From: Haliscomenobacter sp.
Lineage (GTDB): Bacteria; Bacteroidota; Bacteroidia; Chitinophagales; Saprospiraceae
NCBI RefSeq assembly: GCF_016718685.1
Contig: NZ_JADKCX010000057.1
Location: 3,872 to 67,871, forward strand
Length of the DNA: 64,000 nucleotides
Direction of reading: 5' to 3'
This document shows positions 1 through 9,267 of this stretch, piece after piece. Position numbers and translations under genes: made by a program. The number at the start of each line of letters is the position of its first letter. Position 1 is the stretch's first letter. The notes beneath the pieces were generated by a model. The model was not told where the DNA came from, ran no database searches, and worked only from the letters and a program-made list of their open reading frames with translations.

Positions 1-59
1 ACCGCTTTTCAAGCGCTGGCGACCTCATCCTAACTCACACTTCCACACCCACACCCCAT

Positions 60-902
60 CTACACCGTATCCATAAACGTCCGTTCCGTCCGATTAAAAA
101 TCGCAATGCCAAACAGCAGCACGACCACTGTAAACCCCGCGCTATAGCCCAGTGCTGCCCAGGAGAAAGTCCCCTGGCCGAGCAGGCCGTATTTGAAGGT
201 TTCGATCAAGGCGGTCATGGGGTTGGCCAGGGCAATCCACTGGTATTCGGCGGGAATTTTGCTCAGCGGGTAAATCACTGGCGTGGCATACATGGCCAGT
301 TGTACCCCAAACTGCACGAGAAATACCAGATCGCGGTACTTGGTGGTCAGGGCGGTGATGATCAGGCCAAAACCCAGTCCCAGCCCGGCCAGCAGCACCA
401 GGAGCAGGGGCAGTAAAAAGGCCGTAGCGTTGGGGCTGATGCCTTTGCCCTGGACCAGGAAATAAATATAAAAGGCCAAAAACAGGATCATTTGAATGCC
501 GTAGCGCACCAGGTTGGACACCACAATGCTCAGGGGCACCACCAGGCGGGGGAAGTACACCTTGCCAAAAAGGTTTTGGTTGTCCCGAAAGGTGGTACTG
601 GTTTTGTTGAGGCATTCGGCAAAATAGTTCCAGTTGGTGATGCCCGCCAGGTAAAACAACATCGGCGGGATGCCATCCGTAGAGATGCCCGCCAGGTTGC
701 CAAACACAATCGTGAACATGATGGTGGTCAGCATCGGCTGGATGAAATACCACAGGGGGCCCAGGATGGTTTGTTTGTACTGCGCTACGATGTCGCGGCG
801 GACAAAGAGGCTGAGCAGGTCGCGGTAGTTCCAGACTTCACGCAGGTTGAGCGCAAAGAGGGATTTGCGGGGCGTGATGACGATGTCCCAGTGTTCTTGC
901 AT
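60..902 (-). CDS. ABC-2 type polysaccharide export permease (Wzm-like)
   Basis: Inner-membrane permease half of an ABC exporter that moves lipid-linked O-antigen, capsule or teichoic-type glycans across the inner membrane. The 280-residue protein starts with a cytoplasmic segment containing LFVRRDIVAQYKQTILGPLW, a signature of ABC-2 permeases of the Wzm/TagG group, followed by about six hydrophobic segments (roughly residues 55-75, 80-98, 125-150, 160-190, 195-215 and 245-270). Length is normal for the family (about 260-290). A matching Wzt ATPase would be expected just downstream on the minus strand, which is beyond the left edge of the window, so the partner cannot be seen. The start at 902 is the only good one. 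The family call is firm; the exported glycan is unknown. Confidence 0.9.
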   Translation of the reverse strand: MQEHWDIVITPRKSLFALNLREVWNYRDLLSLFVRRDIVAQYKQTILGPLWYFIQPMLTTIMFTIVFGNLAGISTDGIPPMLFYLAGITNWNYFAECLNKTSTTFRDNQNLFGKVYFPRLVVPLSIVVSNLVRYGIQMILFLAFYIYFLVQGKGISPNATAFLLPLLLVLLAGLGLGFGLIITALTTKYRDLVFLVQFGVQLAMYATPVIYPLSKIPAEYQWIALANPMTALIETFKYGLLGQGTFSWAALGYSAGFTVVVLLFGIAIFNRTERTFMDTV

Positions 903-1124
903 GGAAGAAAAGCGAATAGCGAAAAACTAAAAGTGAAAAGTGAAAAAAATCATGGCTTCGCCGCTGAAAGGTCGCAGAGACTTTTCGTTGTTTGTGCCGC
1001 AAAGGCGGTGGAATGGAAGCGTGTAAGATAGCACAGGATGCAATGTTACGGAATTCGCAGGTAAAACCCAAAAAACGCAGTTGCTTTTGGATTATTGCGG
1101 GTAGGGGGGGGATAATCACCACAG

Positions 1125-1515
1125 ACATTTTATGCACCACATTCGGAGAGATGAACAAGGATTTTATGCACCACAGATTCGCACAGATGACACGGATTTG
1201 TAATTTGATGCACAGATCACAGGCAATTGAACACAGATTTTTAACCACATATGTTAACACAGATTATCTTGAGTCGCACAGATCAATGTAAAATCTGTGT
1301 TTATCCGTGCGAATCTGCTGCAAACCTGTGCGAATAAAATCTGTGTTTATCCGTGCGAATCTGTGGTGCATAAACCTGTGGCGAATAAAATCTGTGTTTA
1401 TCTGTGCGAATCTGTGGTGCATAAAACCAAGCAAATTATAAAATCTGTGTTAATAACTCGACTCAAGTCTAATATAAAAATCTGTGTTCATCCGTGCGAA
1501 TCTGTGGTGAATAAA
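1125..1515. repeat. Iterated ATCTGTG / CACAGAT repeat array
   Basis: This fills most of the 615-base gap between the permease and rocD. The word CACAGATT (or its complement AATCTGTG) recurs with 9-11 base spacing, first in one orientation (1125-1265) and then inverted (1285-1515), giving a long imperfect palindrome with repeats of AAAATCTGTGTTTATCCGTG. Similar arrays lie at 6670-6770 and inside 62409-62568. The rest of the gap (903-1124) has A-rich words such as GTGAAAAGTGAAAA and no convincing gene. Short open frames through the array are made of the repeat and are not genes. Confidence 0.75.
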
Positions 1516-1517
1516 CC

Positions 1518-2753
1518 CTAGAACTCCAGCACCGTTTCCCGGATGATCCCCACGCAGTCCCACATTTGCGCTTCGGTCATCACCAGGGGGGGTGCGAGGC
1601 GGATTTTGTTGCCGTGGGTAGGTTTGGCCAGCAGGCCCTTGTCGCGGAAGCGCAGGCACATGTTCCAGGCCAGATCGGAGTCTTCCCGGGTATTGATCAC
1701 AATGGCGTTGAGCAGGCCTTGGCCGCGTACCAGGGTAATCAGGTCGCTTTCCTGGCGGATGTTGTTGAGGGCGCTGCGGAAAAGTTCACCCAGGCGCTGG
1801 GCGTTGTCGGCCAGGTTTTCGTCGAGCACCACTTGCAGGGCTTCGCGGGCTACGGCACAAGCCAGGGGGTTGCCTCCAAAAGTAGATCCGTGCTCACCGG
1901 GGCGAATGCACAGCATGATTTCGTCGTTGGCCAGTACGGCGGATACGGGCAGCACCCCTCCCGAGAGGGCTTTGCCCAGGATGAGGATATCGGGTTGGAT
2001 GCCATAGTGATCCAGGGCCAACATTTTGCCGGTGCGGGCAATGCCCGTCTGGATTTCGTCGCCAATGAACAAGACCTGTTTTTCGCGGCAGAGGCGGAAG
2101 GCTTCAGCCAGGTAGCCCGGCTCCGGCACCACTACCCCCGCTTCGCCCTGAATGGGTTCGATGAGCAAACCCGCTACGTGGGGGTCTTCCAGGGCAGCTT
2201 GCAGTGAGGCCAGGTTGTTGTACTCAATCATCTCAAAACCGGGCATATAGGGGCCAAAACCACCGCGGCTACTGGGATCGCTCGACCCCGAAATCACCGA
2301 AAGGGTGCGTCCGTGGAAGTTGCCGCTGGCAAAGATGATTTTGGCGCGGTTGGCGGGGATTCCTTTCACCTGATAGGCCCATTTGCGGCAGAGTTTGAGG
2401 GCGGTTTCTACGGCCTCTACCCCCGTGTTCATGGGCAATACCTTGTCGTAACCAAACAAGCGGGTGATGAATTCTTCGTAGGGGCCCAAGACTGAGTTGT
2501 AAAAAGCCCGCGAAATGAGGGTCAGTTTTTGGGCCTGATCGCTCAGCGCTTTGATGATGCGCGGGTGGCAATGGCCCTGATTGACGGCGGAATAGGCCGA
2601 AAGGAAGTCGTAGTATTGTTTGCCAGCTACATCCCATACGTGTACCCCGCTGCCGCGTTCGATCACGGCTTCCAAAGGGTGGTAGTTGTGGGCACCGTAT
2701 TGTTCTTCCTTGGCGATCAGCTCTGCGCTGCGGGTGGTGGTCATGGTAGCCAT
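1518..2753 (-). CDS. rocD: Ornithine--oxo-acid aminotransferase
   Basis: PLP-dependent class III aminotransferase that transfers the delta-amino group of ornithine to 2-oxoglutarate, giving glutamate-5-semialdehyde (arginine/ornithine-to-proline and glutamate catabolism). The 411-residue protein has the normal family length. Visible motifs are YSAVNQGHCHPRI near the N-terminus, the PLP-phosphate region MNTGVEAVETALKL, FHGRTLSVISGS, the cofactor aspartate in LFIGDEIQTGIARTG, and the Schiff-base lysine K261 in LGKALSGG, followed by GEHGSTFGGNPLACAVA. The order and spacing are those of eukaryote/Bacillus-type ornithine aminotransferases. An Lrp/AsnC regulator gene is divergently placed upstream, a common arrangement for amino-acid catabolic genes. 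An in-frame ATG at codon 4 is an alternative start. Confidence 0.93.
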   Translation of the reverse strand: MATMTTTRSAELIAKEEQYGAHNYHPLEAVIERGSGVHVWDVAGKQYYDFLSAYSAVNQGHCHPRIIKALSDQAQKLTLISRAFYNSVLGPYEEFITRLFGYDKVLPMNTGVEAVETALKLCRKWAYQVKGIPANRAKIIFASGNFHGRTLSVISGSSDPSSRGGFGPYMPGFEMIEYNNLASLQAALEDPHVAGLLIEPIQGEAGVVVPEPGYLAEAFRLCREKQVLFIGDEIQTGIARTGKMLALDHYGIQPDILILGKALSGGVLPVSAVLANDEIMLCIRPGEHGSTFGGNPLACAVAREALQVVLDENLADNAQRLGELFRSALNNIRQESDLITLVRGQGLLNAIVINTREDSDLAWNMCLRFRDKGLLAKPTHGNKIRLAPPLVMTEAQMWDCVGIIRETVLEF

Positions 2754-2996
2754 GCTGTTGAGTTGTTGAAGTGAGAGAATCTGCGCTAAATCGGTGATAA
2801 ATTTAATGTATTGACTTTTTTACAGGCTTGAGTTGAAGGGTAATTTGTTGATTTTACTTATTTTGTGTTAAATTGACTTTTGAGGAGTGGTTTTTAGAAG
2901 GCGAAGTTGCATTTTGACAGTGGAGCTGGTAAAATGGATGCGCTGGGGAAGAACAATCGGAGGATTTTCATTTATGCACGCACAATACACCTTTTT

Positions 2997-3242
2997 TACC
3001 GCAGAGTAAGGGAGGATACGCGGAGTTTCGCAGAGTTTTTTTAGTTTTAAAGAGTTTGCCACCTGCGGTGGCTGGAGTTAGTTCTCCAGAAAGAGCCGGC
3101 TTAAAATCAAGCTAAGGATGCCAAGACTTTATAAAGCGTGACAAACCAAGCTTCAGCAAAGTCGACCTCCATAGCCTCTCCGCACCGCAGGTGCCCTTAA
3201 AAACTCCGCGAAACTCCGCGTGTCCTCCGTTACTCTGCGGTA
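2997..3242. repeat. Long imperfect palindrome, CTCCGCG-word family, copy 1
   Basis: The left arm starts TACCGCAGAGTAAGGGAGGA and the right arm is its reverse complement (ends TCCTCCGTTACTCTGCGGTA with two mismatches). Within the arms the word CTCCG recurs every 8-11 bases, and an inner GCCACCTGCGGTGGC hairpin pairs with CACCGCAGGTG near the centre. The arms can be extended outwards to about 2976 and 3258 (GCACAATA...). It occupies most of the 584-base rocD-lrp gap. A second copy at 62291-62694 shares both arms and the spacer, but carries an inserted element. Confidence 0.85.
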
Positions 3243-3337
3243 AAAAATGCACAATATGCGTTATGGAAAATAAATCCGTTCTCCAATTCATGTCGCTTTG
3301 GTGTACCCCCGAACCCCCAAACCCTAAAACTTAAAAC

Positions 3338-3796
3338 ATGACCTTACCCTACCTCGACGAACACGACCGCCAAATCCTCCGCGCCCTGGAGCAGGATGGC
3401 CGGCGGGCCTACGCCCAAATTGCCCAGGACCTGGGGATCTCCAATACCATGGTGCACCAGCGGGTAAGTCGCCTCAAAGACCTGGGTGTACTCAAACAAG
3501 TGAGCATCATCCTGGACGAAAAAAAGCTGGGCTACGAATGGAGTGCGTTCACTGGCCTGGTGCTGCGCGACGATTCCGATTCCCAACAAATCATCGAAGA
3601 GCTCAAACGGATCCCCGAAGTGATCGAGTGTTATTACATCACGGGCAGCTACACCTTGTACATCCGCATTGTGGCCACCAGCAGCGAACACATGCGCAAA
3701 CTGCTCTACGAAAAGATCGACCACATCAAGGGGGTGATTAAAACGGAGTCGTTGGTGGATTTTGGGAGCGCGTTTAAGCGGAATGTGCCGATTTAG
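3338..3796 (+). CDS. Lrp/AsnC family transcriptional regulator
   Basis: Feast/famine regulator of 152 residues, the normal length. The N-terminal winged helix-turn-helix is clear (LDEHDRQILRALEQDGR, then AQIAQDLGISNTMVHQRVSRLKDLGVL, about residues 6-53). The RAM/AsnC ligand-binding beta-alpha-beta-beta-alpha-beta domain follows (about 65-150), including the VIECYYITGSYTLYIRI strand pair typical of the effector-binding dimer interface. It is transcribed away from rocD and is separated from it by a palindromic repeat. Control of rocD by an amino-acid effector is a reasonable inference, not shown. The start ATG at 3338 follows an A/C-rich leader without a Shine-Dalgarno. Confidence 0.93.
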   Translation: MTLPYLDEHDRQILRALEQDGRRAYAQIAQDLGISNTMVHQRVSRLKDLGVLKQVSIILDEKKLGYEWSAFTGLVLRDDSDSQQIIEELKRIPEVIECYYITGSYTLYIRIVATSSEHMRKLLYEKIDHIKGVIKTESLVDFGSAFKRNVPI

Positions 3797-3968
3797 GTTT
3801 GGGGTTTCAGGGTTCGAGGGTTAGCAGTTCGGGGTTGGGTGCACCACAATTCTGCTGACGTGTTCGCAAACCCCCGACTACGAACCCTCGAAACCGAACC
3901 CTCGAACTGCGAACCCCAAACCCAATCGAACTACGACCGCAAACCCCGAACTCCCGAACCCTAAAACC
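3797..3968. repeat. Iterated CGAACCC palindromic spacer
   Basis: GGGTTCGAGGGTTAGCAGTTCGGGGTTGG on the left is mirrored by repeated CCCGAACT/CGAACCCTCGAA words on the right. The same word family occurs at 38509-38579, where it runs into a coding sequence. Confidence 0.65.
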
Positions 3969-3970
3969 CT

Positions 3971-3978
3971 TATCTTTG
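3971..3978 (+). promoter_or_regulatory. Bacteroidota -7 box TATCTTTG
   Basis: TATCTTTG matches the TAnnTTTG -7 consensus of the Bacteroidota primary sigma factor exactly. It ends only 4 bases before the ATG at 3983, so transcription would begin at or after that codon. This favours the downstream ATG at 4001 as the true start of the next gene. Confidence 0.6.
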
Positions 3979-4000
3979 CCCCATGAACTACACCATACTC

Positions 4001-5515
4001 ATGAAAATCAGGTGGGTGACCATGCTGTTGTTGCTGCACTGGGCGGCCAGAGGGCATGCCAAGGAGCATTTCAGTTACAACAGTTCCATTGTGCAGGCGT
4101 ACCAAAAAGCGGTGGCCCTGCGCCTCGATGAGTCGGCGGCCATTCTGGCGCGGCTTAAGAATCAGGACCCCCAAAACCTGGCGGTTTACCATATTGAAAA
4201 TTACCTCGATTTTTTTCGGCTCTACATCAACGAAGATGCGGCCGAATATGCCGTCCTCAAAAAACACCTCGACCAACGCCTGGCCAAAATCAAGGCAGGC
4301 GATCAGCAATCCCCTTATTACCTGTATGCCCAGGGCGACATTTTTTTGCAATGGTCGCTGGTCAAACTCAAATTTGGCGACTACATGGGGGCCTTTTCCC
4401 ACGCAGGCAAAGCGTACCGATTGCTCAGCAAAAACCAGGAGCGGTTTCCACAGTTTATGCCCAATTACAAAGACCTGGGGCTGCTGCACGCGCTGGTGGG
4501 CACCATTCCCGACAATTACCAGTGGGGGATCAAACTACTGGGGGGCATGCAGGGTTCGATTGCGCAAGGCAAGGCCGAACTTGAAAAAGTGCTGCGCCAC
4601 GCCCGGCAAAACGAGGATTTTTTATTCGCCGACGAAACGGTGGTGTACTACGCCTTTATGGTGCTGCACCTCGAAAATGACGCCGACGCGGCCTGGAAGA
4701 TCTTGCAAAATCAACACCTGGATGTGGCCAAAAATCCGCTGCATTGCTTTCTAAAAGCCAGTGTCGCGCTGCGCAGTGGCCACAATGACGAGGCCATTGC
4801 CATGCTGAGCAAATACAGCAAACCAGGTGGAGCCATGGATTTTCCCATGTTGGAGTTCCAGTTGGGATTGGCCAAACTGCGCCGCCTGGACGCTGATGCG
4901 GCACCCCATTTTTCCAATTTCCTGGCTCGCTTCCGGGGCCGCAACAACATCAAGGAAGCCTACCAAAAATTGGCCTGGACCGAACTGATCAAAGGCAATG
5001 CCACTGGCTACAAACGTTACCTGCAATTGTGCAGCCAAAAGGGGGTGGCCGATTTTGGGCCAGACAAAAACGCCCAGGAGGAGGCTCAAAGTGGCTTGCT
5101 GCCCGAAGCGGTACTGGTCAGGGCCAGGCTACTGTTCGATGGCGGCTATTTTCAAACGGCCTACGATTTGTTGAAGGAAAAAGAAAACTACCGCTGGCCC
5201 AATAAAGCTGTCCAATTGGAATATACCTACCGCCAGGGCCGTGTTTTGCATGGTATGGCCCGTTGGGACGAGGCCATGACCCTCTACCGCAAAACCATTG
5301 CCGAAGGCCGCGAAACCACGTATTACTACGCTTGTAATGCCGCCTTACAAGCGGGTTTGATTTGTGAATTGCGCAAGGATTATCCCCAGGCGCGGCGTTA
5401 TTTTCAGCTGTGTCTGGCCATGCGACCAAGCGATTATCGGACGAGTTTACACCAGTCGGCAAAGGCGCCAAAAAGGGCTTGGGTAAAAAGGGTTTCTCAA
5501 GCTTTTGGTCTTTAG
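4001..5515 (+). CDS. Exported TPR-like protein, unknown function
   Basis: I do not recognise a named family. Starting at 4001 gives MKIRWVTMLLLLHWAARGHA, a compact signal peptide; an ATG at 3983 adds six residues but lies almost on the promoter box. The mature part (about 485 residues) is alpha-helical, with repeated pairs such as YYLYAQGDIFLQWSLVKLKFGDYMGAF, FQTAYDLLKEKENY and GMARWDEAMTLYRKTIAEG, typical of tetratricopeptide-like repeats. DLGLLHALVGTIPDNYQWGIKLLGG is a conserved-looking loop. It probably sits in the periplasm or at the outer membrane. Two further exported genes follow in the same direction (5625 and 6959), so a shared envelope role is plausible. Confidence 0.75.
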   Translation: MKIRWVTMLLLLHWAARGHAKEHFSYNSSIVQAYQKAVALRLDESAAILARLKNQDPQNLAVYHIENYLDFFRLYINEDAAEYAVLKKHLDQRLAKIKAGDQQSPYYLYAQGDIFLQWSLVKLKFGDYMGAFSHAGKAYRLLSKNQERFPQFMPNYKDLGLLHALVGTIPDNYQWGIKLLGGMQGSIAQGKAELEKVLRHARQNEDFLFADETVVYYAFMVLHLENDADAAWKILQNQHLDVAKNPLHCFLKASVALRSGHNDEAIAMLSKYSKPGGAMDFPMLEFQLGLAKLRRLDADAAPHFSNFLARFRGRNNIKEAYQKLAWTELIKGNATGYKRYLQLCSQKGVADFGPDKNAQEEAQSGLLPEAVLVRARLLFDGGYFQTAYDLLKEKENYRWPNKAVQLEYTYRQGRVLHGMARWDEAMTLYRKTIAEGRETTYYYACNAALQAGLICELRKDYPQARRYFQLCLAMRPSDYRTSLHQSAKAPKRAWVKRVSQAFGL

Positions 5516-5612
5516 GTTTTATGTTTTGCACGACGACACAATCTTGCTTTATGCTTCAAAAAACTTGTGTGGGGGCAACAACGCGTGTCGCGTAAAACGT
5601 AAAACCCAAAAA
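5507..5612. repeat. Palindromic spacer, GTAAAAC word
   Basis: TTTAGGTTTTATGTTTTGCACGACGACAC is mirrored by GTGTCGCGTAAAACGTAAAACCCAAAA. It forms an imperfect hairpin directly after the TPR gene and could act as its 3' end. It belongs to the same style of spacer seen in other gaps here. Confidence 0.55.
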
Positions 5613-5624
5613 ACGTAAAAATCA

Positions 5625-6655
5625 TTGATCAACAGGCTGCAAACAACACTTTTGGCCTTAGTTTTAGGCTTTGTTGCCGCCAGCCCCAGGCCAAACCTGA
5701 GCGTGCCTTTTTACCACTGGCAGACCCGCCTGGCGCTGAGCCCGGCCGAGCAGCAACGTTTGCTCAACCTGGGGTTACGCGCCTTTACGCCAAATTTTTT
5801 GATGTAGACTGGGACAAAAACAGTGGGCGAATTGTGCCCCTGGCCAGCATTCAAATTGACTCTACGCACTTGTCGAAACTAAAACTGGTGCCCGTCGTGT
5901 TCATCACCAACCGCACCTGGGATCATGTGGAAAGTGAGGAACAACTGCAAGAACTGGTGAGGCGTATTTTTTATAAAATTGACAACTTAGCGGTACCATT
6001 GGTCAACGGCATTTCCGAAGTGCAAATTGATTGCGATTGGAACCAAAGCACGCGCAGGGTATATTTCAATTTCTTGAAGGCACTTGCTCAACGTCTGGCG
6101 GAGATCAACATCCCCCTTTCCGCCACCATCCGCCTGCACCAGTGCAAATACCCCCAACGCACGGGCGTTCCCCCCGTAGCGCGCGGCATGTTGATGTTGT
6201 ACAACGTGGGGCAATTGGAAGATTGGGCCGAGGACAATTCGATTTTTTCAGATCCAGCGGTAGCGGCTTATGCGCCCTTGCCCCGGTATCCGCTGCACTT
6301 GGATGTGGTTTTGCCGGCGTTCAGTTGGGGGGTGCTTTTCCGGGAAGGAGAAATGATCCGTTTGCTCAACGATTTGCGGGCCGAAACCTTGCGGAGCGAT
6401 GCCCGTTTTGAGGAGATTGCGCCCCGGCGCTTTCGCGTGCAAAAAAGTACTTATCTTAACGGGCATTATTTGTACCAGGGCGATTTGTTGCGGATCGAAA
6501 CTTGTGGGGCTCCGGAGTTGTTGGCGGCGGCGCAGTTTGCCCGGCGGCAATTGCCGAGGGCGGCGCAGCGTTGGGTAGCCATTTACCATTTGCATCCGGG
6601 TTTGATGAAGGCGGTGAGTGAGGAGCAAATGGAGGCGGTGTTTGGGGTGTTTTAG
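5625..6655 (+). pseudogene. Exported protein of unknown function, frameshifted
   Basis: Two frames join into one protein of about 343 residues. The first (TTG start at 5625) gives a signal peptide, MINRLQTTLLALVLGFVAA, and runs to LLNLGLRAFTPNFLM, then stops. One base lost near 5778 puts the second frame in register, which reads RLYAKFFDVDWDKNSGRIVPLASIQ and continues to 6655. The body carries VQIDCDWNQSTRRVYFNFL, LSATIRLHQCKYPQRTGVPP, GMLMLYNVGQLEDW and YPLHLDVVLPAFSWGVLFR. This pattern suggests an alpha/beta-barrel, glycosidase-like fold, which is inference only. It lies between two helical-repeat genes on the same strand. The break may be a sequencing error. Confidence 0.65.
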
Positions 6656-6669
6656 CCGTCAATCGACCA

Positions 6670-6770
6670 CTGGTTTATTTCACCACAGATTTATTTCACC
6701 ACAGATTCGCACAGATTTACACAGATTTTTTGTATTAATCTGTACGAATCCGTGGCTATACCATGAGCGT
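6670..6770. repeat. CACAGATT iterated spacer
   Basis: TTTCACCACAGATT occurs twice in tandem, then CGCACAGATTTACACAGATT, then the inverted word AATCTGTACGAATCCGTGG. It is the same word family as 1125-1515. Confidence 0.65.
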
Positions 6771-6794
6771 TGTTTATGCAGCAAAAGCGACAAC

Positions 6795-6901
6795 AATGGG
6801 AGCGCGGATGACGCGGATAAGGCGGGTTTACGCGGATCTTGACTTACACAACAATAAAATCCGCGTAAATCCGCTCAATCCGCGTCATCCGCGCTCCCAT
6901 T
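6795..6901. repeat. 107-bp palindrome, ATCCGCG word
   Basis: The arms are perfect inverted repeats for 24 bases from the ends (AATGGGAGCGCGGATGACG...) and remain mostly complementary to the centre. Each arm contains ATCCGCG (or its complement) four times at 9-10 base spacing. I found no clear target duplication. It lies about 60 bases before the next gene. Confidence 0.8.
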
Positions 6902-6958
6902 AACGTTCCTGCGACAGAGCCGAAGGCTCAAGCAGGTCATATAAATCGAAGTAAAATT

Positions 6959-9256
6959 ATGTACAAACGAAAATCAGCAGTACTGACCTGGATTTGCCAT
7001 TACGCAAAAGTAGCCAGTCTTCTTTTATGCCTGGTTTTCCTGCTGCTCTGGCCGCACAGTCTGGACGGTGACTGCGGCCCCAACCTCCACCCTTTCAAAG
7101 GCTACTCTTTTTTGCGGTCCAGCATCATCAAGGGCAATGCGGCGGGCGCTCCTTATATCTTGGGCTTTGATGTGTTGTACGAACGTTTTGGCAAGCAGCA
7201 AACCACCATGATGCAGGACAACCTGGATGAGTGGCATACCCGCTATTGCGCCCGCGCTGAAAAAACCGACATCTACGCCGTGGTGTACGATTGGCCCAAA
7301 AGTGACCTCGAAGAAGTCATCAATGCCATTACGGTGAAGAACTATGGTTTGAGTCCCTATTTGCGACAAAACACCTTTGCCAATTACCTCTACCGCAATG
7401 GCTGTACCGAAACCCTGCGCTATTTGCAATACGCCAAGGACTGCGAACCCCACGTCACGAGCACCGATCCCTGGAAAGAAACGCCCAGCAATACCGCCAT
7501 CCTCAACAGTTTGATCGTCCGCGGACGTGACGAGTTCATGGCCTGCAACTCGCACTACATCCGCTTGCGTTACGCCTACCAAATCATTCGCCTGGCCCAT
7601 TATTCGAAGCAGTACAACCGCACGGTGGAATTGTACGATTGGTTGATGCCCAAGGTAGACAACGACCCCAGCTTGATTGAATACTGGATTCTGGGGCATC
7701 GGGCGGGCGCATTACAAGCCCTGGGGCGCTATGCCGAAGCGGCGTACAATTATGCCCAGGTTTTTTTGCATTGTCCGAGCAAACGGGAGTCCGCACTGCA
7801 GAGTTTCCGCATCCGCAGCGATGAGGAATGGAAGCAGGCCTATGTCTTGTGCCGCAACAACCAGGAGCGCGCCAGCCTCTACGCCTTGCGTGCTTACAAC
7901 GACCGCAGCCGGGCACTTGAAGAAATGGAGGCCATTTATGTGCTCGATCCAACCATTGAATACCTCGACGTGCTACTGGTGCGCGAGTTGCGTCGTTTGG
8001 AAAAACAACTCCTTGGCCTGGAGTTCAACACCAAGCGCGAGCAAAACCGCCGTTACTACAAAATACCGCAGCCCGGCATTGACGATTACCTCATTCAGGT
8101 ACAGAATTTTGTACAAAAAATCAACCTGGAAAAAAAGATCAGCAACCCGGAATTGTGGGCCATCGCCGGGGCTTACCTGGAATTGGTGTCTGGCGATTTT
8201 TATGCTGCCCAAAAGTCTTTTGCGCGGATCGAAGACCAGATTACCGACGAAAGCCTCCAGGAACAGGTGGAGATTTTTAAGTTGGCCGCACAGATTGGAG
8301 CCTACCAGCAAGTCAACGATGACATGGAAGACGAGGTCGCGCTGCTGATGCGTTCCAACGACTATTTCCAACGCTTCCCCGCAAAATTTTTGCCGTTTAC
8401 CCGCGACAAAATGGGCTGGTTGTACCGACGTTATGGTATGCCGGGTAAGGCATTTTTGTCCCATTACCCTTTCCGCGATTTGCGCATCAACCCGCAGGAA
8501 ATCGAACTCAACGACCTTCAGGCCATGCTCCAACAGACCCGGCTCAACCGCATGGAGCGCAATTTGCTCAAACAAGGCGACACCCTCCTGACCATCAATG
8601 ACCTGCACATGCTTAAAGCCACGGTGCTGCTGGATCAGTACCAGATGGTGCCTGCACTGGAGGAACTGAAAAAAATTGACCGCAATGTATGGTCCGACTA
8701 TGGGGTTTGGGCACCTTTTGTCGAGCGTTTCCACGATTGTGTCAACTGTCCCATTCGCGATACCGTAACGTTTCTCAACCGGGGCGAAATCATCGAGCGC
8801 ATGCTGGATCTCGAATACCGCGCACTGGCCAATCGCCTGGAGGGAGGGGGCTATTTTTACCAAATGGGTTTGGCGTATTACAACATGTCGTATTTTGGTT
8901 CAGCCTGGCCGGTGATGGACAATTTCAGGAGTGGTTCCAGCCTCAAGCGCCGCAAGTCGGCCAAAGATCCCAATGTGGTGATCGACGAACGGTTTTCACT
9001 CGGCAACCGCGAGCATTTTGATTGCTCACAGGCCATGTCCTATTTTGGCATGGCGCGGCAATTCACGAACAACCGTGAGCTGGCGGCACAAGCCACGTTT
9101 ATGGCGGCACGCTGTGAACAAAACAATTTCTACTGGAAAGGTGGGACGCGCACCTACGAGAATTTTGCCATTCTGAAACGAGATTATGCCAATACGCAGT
9201 TTTATGCCCGCATTGTGGCAGAGTGTAAGTATTTCCAGTTTTATGCCAGCCGCTGA
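6959..9256 (+). CDS. Large exported helical-repeat protein, unknown function
   Basis: A 765-residue protein with an N-terminal hydrophobic segment (about residues 15-33, VASLLLCLVFLLLWPHSL) acting as a signal or anchor. The rest is alpha-helical with TPR-like stretches such as YDWLMPKVDNDPSLIEYWILGHRAGALQALGRYAEAAYNYAQVF and a C-terminal FDCSQAMSYFGMARQFTNNRELAAQATFMAARCEQNNF. No enzymatic motif is visible. I do not recognise a named family. It is the third exported gene in the 4.0-9.3 kb set and shares the helical-repeat character of the first, suggesting a common envelope assembly or scaffold function. It converges with the gene at 9268 with only 11 bases between stops and no obvious terminator. 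Confidence 0.78.
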   Translation: MYKRKSAVLTWICHYAKVASLLLCLVFLLLWPHSLDGDCGPNLHPFKGYSFLRSSIIKGNAAGAPYILGFDVLYERFGKQQTTMMQDNLDEWHTRYCARAEKTDIYAVVYDWPKSDLEEVINAITVKNYGLSPYLRQNTFANYLYRNGCTETLRYLQYAKDCEPHVTSTDPWKETPSNTAILNSLIVRGRDEFMACNSHYIRLRYAYQIIRLAHYSKQYNRTVELYDWLMPKVDNDPSLIEYWILGHRAGALQALGRYAEAAYNYAQVFLHCPSKRESALQSFRIRSDEEWKQAYVLCRNNQERASLYALRAYNDRSRALEEMEAIYVLDPTIEYLDVLLVRELRRLEKQLLGLEFNTKREQNRRYYKIPQPGIDDYLIQVQNFVQKINLEKKISNPELWAIAGAYLELVSGDFYAAQKSFARIEDQITDESLQEQVEIFKLAAQIGAYQQVNDDMEDEVALLMRSNDYFQRFPAKFLPFTRDKMGWLYRRYGMPGKAFLSHYPFRDLRINPQEIELNDLQAMLQQTRLNRMERNLLKQGDTLLTINDLHMLKATVLLDQYQMVPALEELKKIDRNVWSDYGVWAPFVERFHDCVNCPIRDTVTFLNRGEIIERMLDLEYRALANRLEGGGYFYQMGLAYYNMSYFGSAWPVMDNFRSGSSLKRRKSAKDPNVVIDERFSLGNREHFDCSQAMSYFGMARQFTNNRELAAQATFMAARCEQNNFYWKGGTRTYENFAILKRDYANTQFYARIVAECKYFQFYASR

Positions 9257-9267
9257 TTTTTTTGTAA

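Noticed and set aside
1190..1515. Regular repeats that look like a CRISPR array
   Set aside because: The repeats are short (about 8-20 bases), unequal, inverted halfway and without unique spacers of even size; no cas gene is present.
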